From: Kitasatospora terrestris
GTDB taxonomy: Bacteria > Actinomycetota > Actinomycetes > Streptomycetales > Streptomycetaceae
Assembly (NCBI RefSeq): GCF_039542905.1
Contig: NZ_BAABIS010000001.1
Coordinates: forward strand, 7,564,001-7,628,000
Direction of reading: 5' to 3'
DNA length: 64,000 nucleotides
Position numbers and translations under genes: made by a program. The notes beneath the pieces are model-generated. The model saw only the letters and a list, made by a program, of their open reading frames with translations, was not told where the DNA came from and searched no databases. Positions 60,366-64,000 of this stretch are shown here, piece after piece (position 1 is the stretch's first letter; each line of letters begins with the position of its first letter).

Positions 60366-61115
60366 ATGATCTTCCGTAACGAGACCGCCACCGCGACCGC
60401 CACCACCGAGAACGGCGGCCGCAAGCGCAACCGCCTGCGTGCGGCCATCGTCGCCGGCACCGCCGTGGCAGTCCTTCCGGTGGCCGGCCTCGTCGCGGCG
60501 ACCTCGGCTTCCGCCGCGCCCGTCTCCACCTGGGACAAGGTCGCGCAGTGCGAGTCCACCGGTGACTGGTCCATCAACACCGGTAACGGCTTCTACGGTG
60601 GCCTGCAGTTCACCTCCAGCACCTGGGCCGCCTACGGCGGCACCCAGTACGCGCCGCAGGCCAACCAGGCCACCAAGGCGCAGCAGATCTCCGTCGCCGA
60701 GAAGGTGCTGGCCGACCAGGGCCCGGGTGCCTGGCCCGTCTGCTCCGTCCAGGCCGGTCTGACCAAGGGCGGCGCCGCCGCCGACGTGGACACCTCCTCG
60801 TCCACCGCCACCTCCAAGTCGACCACCACCAAGTCGACCACCGACTCCTCGGCGTCGACCGCCGACTCCTCGGCGTCGACCACCGACTCCTCGGCCAAGG
60901 CCTCCCGCTCCGAGAGCCGCGCGCAGGCCCCCCAGGCCCCGCAGGCCGCCGAGCAGGACACCGCCGCCGGCAGCTACACCGTCAAGTCCGGTGACACCCT
61001 GAGCGCCATCGCCGGCGCCAACGGCACCAGCGCCGACGCGCTGTACGCCAAGAACGCCCAGACCATCGGGTCCAACCCGGACCTGATCTACCCCGGCCAG
61101 GTGCTGAGCGTCTGA
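60366..61115 (+). CDS. Resuscitation-promoting factor-like transglycosylase with LysM domain
   Basis: 249 residues from the ATG at 60366 (GAAAGGA upstream). A signal peptide (core about 26-47) is cleaved near ASA-AP. The Rpf lysozyme-like domain (about 53-128) has STWDKVAQCESTGDW with catalytic Glu63 and paired Cys62 and Cys116. A Ser/Thr/Ala linker (about 140-195) joins it to a C-terminal LysM domain (about 203-249: YTVKSGDTLSAIAGANG). The enzyme cuts peptidoglycan glycan strands and aids spore germination and growth restart. Regulation by a long leader is likely. Confidence 0.95.
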   Translation: MIFRNETATATATTENGGRKRNRLRAAIVAGTAVAVLPVAGLVAATSASAAPVSTWDKVAQCESTGDWSINTGNGFYGGLQFTSSTWAAYGGTQYAPQANQATKAQQISVAEKVLADQGPGAWPVCSVQAGLTKGGAAADVDTSSSTATSKSTTTKSTTDSSASTADSSASTTDSSAKASRSESRAQAPQAPQAAEQDTAAGSYTVKSGDTLSAIAGANGTSADALYAKNAQTIGSNPDLIYPGQVLSV

Positions 61116-61131
61116 CGCACCGCCGGAACGC

Positions 61132-61162
61132 GGCCGCCCCTTGTTGTCGGGAAGGGGCGGCC
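61132..61162 (+). terminator. Terminator of the Rpf gene
   Basis: An 11-bp stem (61132-61142 with 61152-61162), 9-nt loop, begins 16 bp after the stop codon. The stem contains GGCCGCCCC/GGGGCGGCC. Confidence 0.75.
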
Positions 61163-61328
61163 TTCGGCATGTCCGGAAACGTTTCACCGCCGGGCCTGGC
61201 ATGACCGCCACGGAACCGGCCGCTCCCCGCCCCTTCCGCGAGGTCTGCCGGCAGGCGCCGAGCAGGTGCTCGGGTCCGCGGTGTCGCGGCAGGTCGCCGA
61301 GCTGGAGCGGTACGCCCGCGGGGTGCGG

Positions 61329-61697
61329 TCAGTACGTGGTGCGCGTCTCGCGGCGGGCGGGCAGGATCTCCTCGACCGCGCTGGTGCCGGAGCCCTCGCG
61401 GGACTCCCAGGCCCAGGTCTCGTCGAGCCGGAGCCGGCCGTCCGCCAGCCGGGACAGTTCGCTGACGCAGCGTCCGCTGCTGGTCTCCCCGGCCTGGTTG
61501 AGCTGGACGTACCGGAACTCCAGGGTGTCGCCGACCCGGGTGCCGACCAGGTGGCCGTGGACGATCTCGCCGCCCCGGTACGAGGCCCAGATCCGGCCGT
61601 CCTGCTCGCGGTAGCCGAACCGGGTCGCCGTGTCGACCTCACCGGTTTCGGCCCGGCCGGTGGGGGCGAAGGTCAGTCCGTCGAGGGAGGGCAGCAT
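61329..61697 (-). CDS. Small conserved protein of unknown function (beta-rich)
   Basis: 122 residues from the ATG at 61697, chosen because GGAAGGAG lies 8 bp upstream. It is beta-rich, with repeated strands such as LPSLDGLTFAPTGR, GRIWASYRGGEIVHGHLVGTRVGDTLEFRYVQL and LRLDETWAWESREGSGTSAVEE. A lipocalin-like barrel is possible. Similar actinobacterial proteins are often annotated as N-acetylglutamate synthase without an obvious acetyltransferase fold, and I do not accept that name. No signal peptide. The gene lies between convergent Rpf and tandem deacetylase genes. Confidence 0.65.
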   Translation of the reverse strand: MLPSLDGLTFAPTGRAETGEVDTATRFGYREQDGRIWASYRGGEIVHGHLVGTRVGDTLEFRYVQLNQAGETSSGRCVSELSRLADGRLRLDETWAWESREGSGTSAVEEILPARRETRTTY

Positions 61698-61742
61698 CGC
61701 GGGGCTCCTTCCGGGGAGGTGGAGCGCCCAGTCGATCACGCC

Positions 61743-61767
61743 AAGGCCCCGCCGGGTGGGGCCTTTT
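61743..61767 (-). terminator. Terminator between the deacetylase gene and the small-protein gene
   Basis: AAGGCCCC (61743-61750) pairs with GGGGCCTT (61758-61765), loop 7 nt. It lies 36 bp beyond the deacetylase stop on the minus strand. The plus strand has a TTTT tail after it. Confidence 0.6.
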
Positions 61768-61802
61768 CGCATGGTGGGACGGTCGGCCGCCCGGAGCGCG
61801 GC

Positions 61803-62744
61803 TCAGAGGTAGTCCTCCAGCCGGGCTACGGCGAAGCCCTGCGCGGTGGCGGCGTCCAGGAACCGGCGCAGCATGTCGGTCATGGTGCCCTTCCAGCTGT
61901 CCGGGCCGCGGAAGTGGGTGAGGACGATGTCGCCGGGGTGCAGGCGCTGGTCGGCGTAGCGGTACTCGAGGTGGTCGGCGAACGCCTCCTCGTTCCACAG
62001 CGGCACGGCGGTGATCCCGCACCCGGCGGCGATCCGCAGGCTGGTGGCGGTGTACTCGCCGTACGGCGGGCGGAACAGGCGCGGGCGGGTGCCGATCTCG
62101 TGCTCCAGGCGGTCCTGCTGGCCGCAGATCTCCTGCTGCTGGCGGGTGTCGTCCAGGCGGCGCAGGTCGGGGTGGTTGACGGTGTGGTTCTGGATCGCGA
62201 CGCCCTGCCGCTCCAGCCGGCGGAAGTACTCGTAGTCGGAGCGGGCCAGGTAGTCGGAGAGGAAGGCGCTGACCGGCACCTCCAGCTCGGCCAGCATCCG
62301 GCTGAACTCCGGGTCCTTCTCGGCGCCGTCGTCGACGGTCAGGAAGACCACCTTGTCCTGGGTAGGCACCCGGTACACCACCGGCGGCAGCCCGGCGGCC
62401 CGCTTCACGCCGGGGCCCTCGGCCAGCTCCGGCTTGCTGCGGGGCGCGGCCGGGGCGCGCAGCGGGACGGCGGCCAGGCCCCAGCGGCGGGCGGTCTGGA
62501 CGCGGCGCTGCGCGGCCGCCTCGCGCTGGGCCGCGGCGGCCTGGGCGTTCAGCTCCTGCCGGTCGGCGCGCTCCGGCTGGACGGCGGGCCGCACGGCCGG
62601 GGGAGCGGCGGGGACCTGGTCGGGCGGCGGCGCGGCCTGCTCGGCCGAAGTGCCGCAGCCGGTCAGCGCGGCGGCCAGGACGGCGCTCAGCCAGGCGGCG
62701 CCGGTGAGCGTCCGGCTACGGCGGGTGGATGATCCGATCGGCAT
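61803..62744 (-). CDS. Lipoprotein polysaccharide deacetylase (NodB family)
   Basis: 313 residues from the ATG at 62744. The N-terminal signal has a lipobox (AALTGC), so the mature protein is a surface lipoprotein. A linker and helical region (about 45-120) follows. The NodB domain has FLTVDDGAEKD (catalytic Asp pair, Val replacing the usual Phe), NHTVNH (two His ligands), LFRPPYGEYT and VLTHFRG. It likely deacetylates peptidoglycan or cell-wall polysaccharide outside the cell. The other NodB protein in this window (36999-37733) lacks a signal. Confidence 0.9.
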   Translation of the reverse strand: MPIGSSTRRSRTLTGAAWLSAVLAAALTGCGTSAEQAAPPPDQVPAAPPAVRPAVQPERADRQELNAQAAAAQREAAAQRRVQTARRWGLAAVPLRAPAAPRSKPELAEGPGVKRAAGLPPVVYRVPTQDKVVFLTVDDGAEKDPEFSRMLAELEVPVSAFLSDYLARSDYEYFRRLERQGVAIQNHTVNHPDLRRLDDTRQQQEICGQQDRLEHEIGTRPRLFRPPYGEYTATSLRIAAGCGITAVPLWNEEAFADHLEYRYADQRLHPGDIVLTHFRGPDSWKGTMTDMLRRFLDAATAQGFAVARLEDYL

Positions 62745-62825
62745 ACCGGCGGATCGTCCCCGCGCCACGACCGGACCAACCAGCTCTCACCCGGACGGCC
62801 CCACGGGCGCCCGGCCCGGCAGCGG

Positions 62826-62863
62826 TTGACAGCCCCCGGCGGCGCGGCGTACAGAGAAGAACA
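62826..62863 (+). promoter_or_regulatory. Consensus promoter TTGACA / 18 bp / TACAGA just before the GAF/PAS sensor gene
   Basis: TTGACA at 62826-62831 and TACAGA at 62850-62855, spacer 18 bp, precede the ATG at 62863 by 7 bp. Transcription would begin at or next to the ATG, giving a leaderless message. It is the best match to a vegetative promoter in the window. Confidence 0.7.
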
Positions 62864-64000
62864 TGCGCCAGGGCGTGCCGGCGGACCCGCACAGCCCGCC
62901 ACCCCTCGGCGGCAGCGACCGGCCCGACCCGGCGCCTGCCGCGGCCCCCGACGTCCTGCTGCCTCCCTCCGACGAACTGCTGCAGGTCCTGGACGGGCAG
63001 CCGGCCGGAGCCTGGGCCGAGGAGGTCGGGCCGCTGCTGGCGGACACCCTGGTCCAGGCCGTCCGCACCACCGCGGCCTACGGCGGCATGTTCTACCTGC
63101 GCTCCGCCGACCGCCGCTCGCTGGTGATCAGCGCCGTCGCGGGCGTGCCGCTGGCCCTGCTCGACGCCTTCCGGCGGATCCCGGTCGCCGCCCCGCTGCC
63201 CGTCGCCGAGACCTACCGCACCGGCCGCACCGTGCTGCTCTCCGGCGCGGACGACGCGATGCGGCGCTACCCCCGGCTCGCCGTCGGCATGCCCTACGCC
63301 TACGCCTCGGCGGCCGTCCCGATCGTCGACGGCGAACAGGTCTTCGGCGTGCTCTCCGTGCTCTGGCCCGCCTCCCCGGCCGGGCCGCCGCCCACCGCCC
63401 GCCGCCAGCTGCGCGCCGCCGCCCACCGGATGGGCGCCGCCCTCGCCCCGTTCGGGGAGCGGGTGCACGGTGACGGCTACCCCGCCGCCGTCTCCCTGCC
63501 GGACCCGAGCGGCGGCGCCCTGAGGCTGGGCTTCTTCGAGTGGGACCTCACCGACAACCGGCTCAGCGTGGACGACGAGCTCGCGACGATCCTGGGCATC
63601 GAGGACTTCGACGGCCGCGGCGCCACCCTGCTGGAGCGAATCGTCCCCGAGGACGTCGACCTGCTGCGCCAGACCGCCCGCGCGGCGGCGCGCGGCGGCG
63701 GCGGGTTCGCCCGCCAGGTGCGCACCCTGGACCCCAGCGGCGGCCACCGGATCCTGGACCTGCGCGGCCGGGCGGTGGGCGGCGGCTCGCACCTGGTCGT
63801 CGCCGTGCTCGACGCCGGAGCGGCCGGCGCCGCGGTCGCCGCCGTCGAACGGCTGCGCGACGGGGTCTTCGCCCTCGACCCGGAGGGCCGGCTCGGCTAC
63901 CTCAACCGCAGCGCCGAGCTGCTCCTCGACACCGACCGGGACCTGCTGCTCGGCCGGCACCCCTGGTCGGTCCTCACCTGGCTCGCCGACCCCGCCTACG
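62863..64000 (+). CDS. GAF/PAS sensor protein, truncated by the window edge
   Basis: 379 codons are open to the end of the window with no stop. The first 30 residues are Pro-rich. A GAF-like domain (about 40-190) has LADTLVQAVRTTAAYGGMFYLRSADRRSLVISAVAGVP and AAVPIVDGEQVFGVLSVLW. A PAS-like segment (about 215-320) has LRLGFFEWDLTDNRLSVDDELATILG and a second begins near 325 (AVERLRDGVFALDPEGRLGYLNRSAELLL). Actinobacterial proteins of this layout usually end in a SpoIIE phosphatase or a kinase. That end is beyond the sequence. Confidence 0.8.
   Translation, partial: MRQGVPADPHSPPPLGGSDRPDPAPAAAPDVLLPPSDELLQVLDGQPAGAWAEEVGPLLADTLVQAVRTTAAYGGMFYLRSADRRSLVISAVAGVPLALLDAFRRIPVAAPLPVAETYRTGRTVLLSGADDAMRRYPRLAVGMPYAYASAAVPIVDGEQVFGVLSVLWPASPAGPPPTARRQLRAAAHRMGAALAPFGERVHGDGYPAAVSLPDPSGGALRLGFFEWDLTDNRLSVDDELATILGIEDFDGRGATLLERIVPEDVDLLRQTARAAARGGGGFARQVRTLDPSGGHRILDLRGRAVGGGSHLVVAVLDAGAAGAAVAAVERLRDGVFALDPEGRLGYLNRSAELLLDTDRDLLLGRHPWSVLTWLADPAY

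Noticed and set aside
61329..61697. N-acetylglutamate synthase, a name sometimes used for similar proteins
   Set aside because: No GNAT acetyl-CoA-binding motif is visible; the sequence is beta-rich and only 122 residues.

Overview
The window is about 73% GC, with G/C-saturated third codon positions, almost no intergenic space, GTG starts, ATGA/GTGA overlaps and a single TTA codon. Two SsgA-like proteins, a SigB/SigF-type sigma factor, a mycothiol-type (PIG-L) deacetylase, an Rpf-LysM protein, an NB-ARC/TPR regulator and a monomeric isocitrate dehydrogenase point to chromosomal DNA of a sporulating actinomycete, Streptomyces or Kitasatospora. I cannot separate the two from sequence alone. No rRNA, tRNA, insertion sequence, prophage or CRISPR array was found.

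Layout. 1-4052: end of an ABC ATPase, an FtsX-type permease, a PadR regulator and a membrane protein. 4150-6040: secreted GH18 chitinase with a direct-repeat promoter and a strong terminator. 6054-11043: a partner-switching block (SigB-type sigma, STAS antagonist, HATPase anti-sigma) plus an EEP-family hydrolase on the minus strand, and divergent SRPBCC, SsgA-like and MscS genes. 11059-19982: housekeeping and small genes (PIG-L deacetylase, GDPD-UMF1 transporter operon, DUF2278, glycine-zipper protein, large NB-ARC/TPR regulator, CMD/AhpD-like protein, DUF1801, rhomboid-like protein). 20015-28477: a carbohydrate-use locus made of a secreted hydrolase with two duplicated binding domains, a divergent solute-binding protein, two permeases, a GH36-type enzyme and a LacI regulator. 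28515-30754: HATPase, SsgA-like protein and SpoIIE/RsbU phosphatase. 30888-34541: an EF-G paralogue with a long leader, and a cytochrome P450. 34739-37733: DMT transporter, unknown protein, SDR (with the TTA codon) and NodB deacetylase. 37898-41085: aminotransferase, epimerase and glycosyltransferase operon. 41259-43478: icd. 43566-47762: arylamine N-acetyltransferase coupled to a transmembrane Ser/Thr kinase, then an MDR oxidoreductase and TetR. 47909-52127: secreted beta-propeller and a 967-residue polytopic membrane protein. 52176-56616: TPR, aldo/keto reductase, DHFR-like, phosphatase-like, DinB and VOC genes. 57006-59865: STAS protein, an ECF sigma factor fused through a membrane segment to a CAP/SCP domain, and a LysE-like exporter. 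60116-62744: Rpf-LysM protein with a long structured leader, an unknown small protein and a lipoprotein deacetylase. 62863-end: a GAF/PAS sensor running off the window.

How it fits together. Two themes recur. One is signalling by partner switching and envelope sensing: two HATPases, two STAS proteins, one SigB-type sigma, one SpoIIE phosphatase, a GAF/PAS sensor, a transmembrane kinase and a membrane-tethered sigma. SsgA-like cell-division regulators sit beside both HATPase loci. The other is secreted glycan turnover (chitinase, duplicated-CBM hydrolase, Rpf, two deacetylases). The observations most worth following are the sigma-TM-CAP fusion, the dyad-organised control region of the sugar locus, the EF-G paralogue leader with an upstream ORF whose stop codon lies in a hairpin arm, and the glycosyltransferase that has no conventional start codon.
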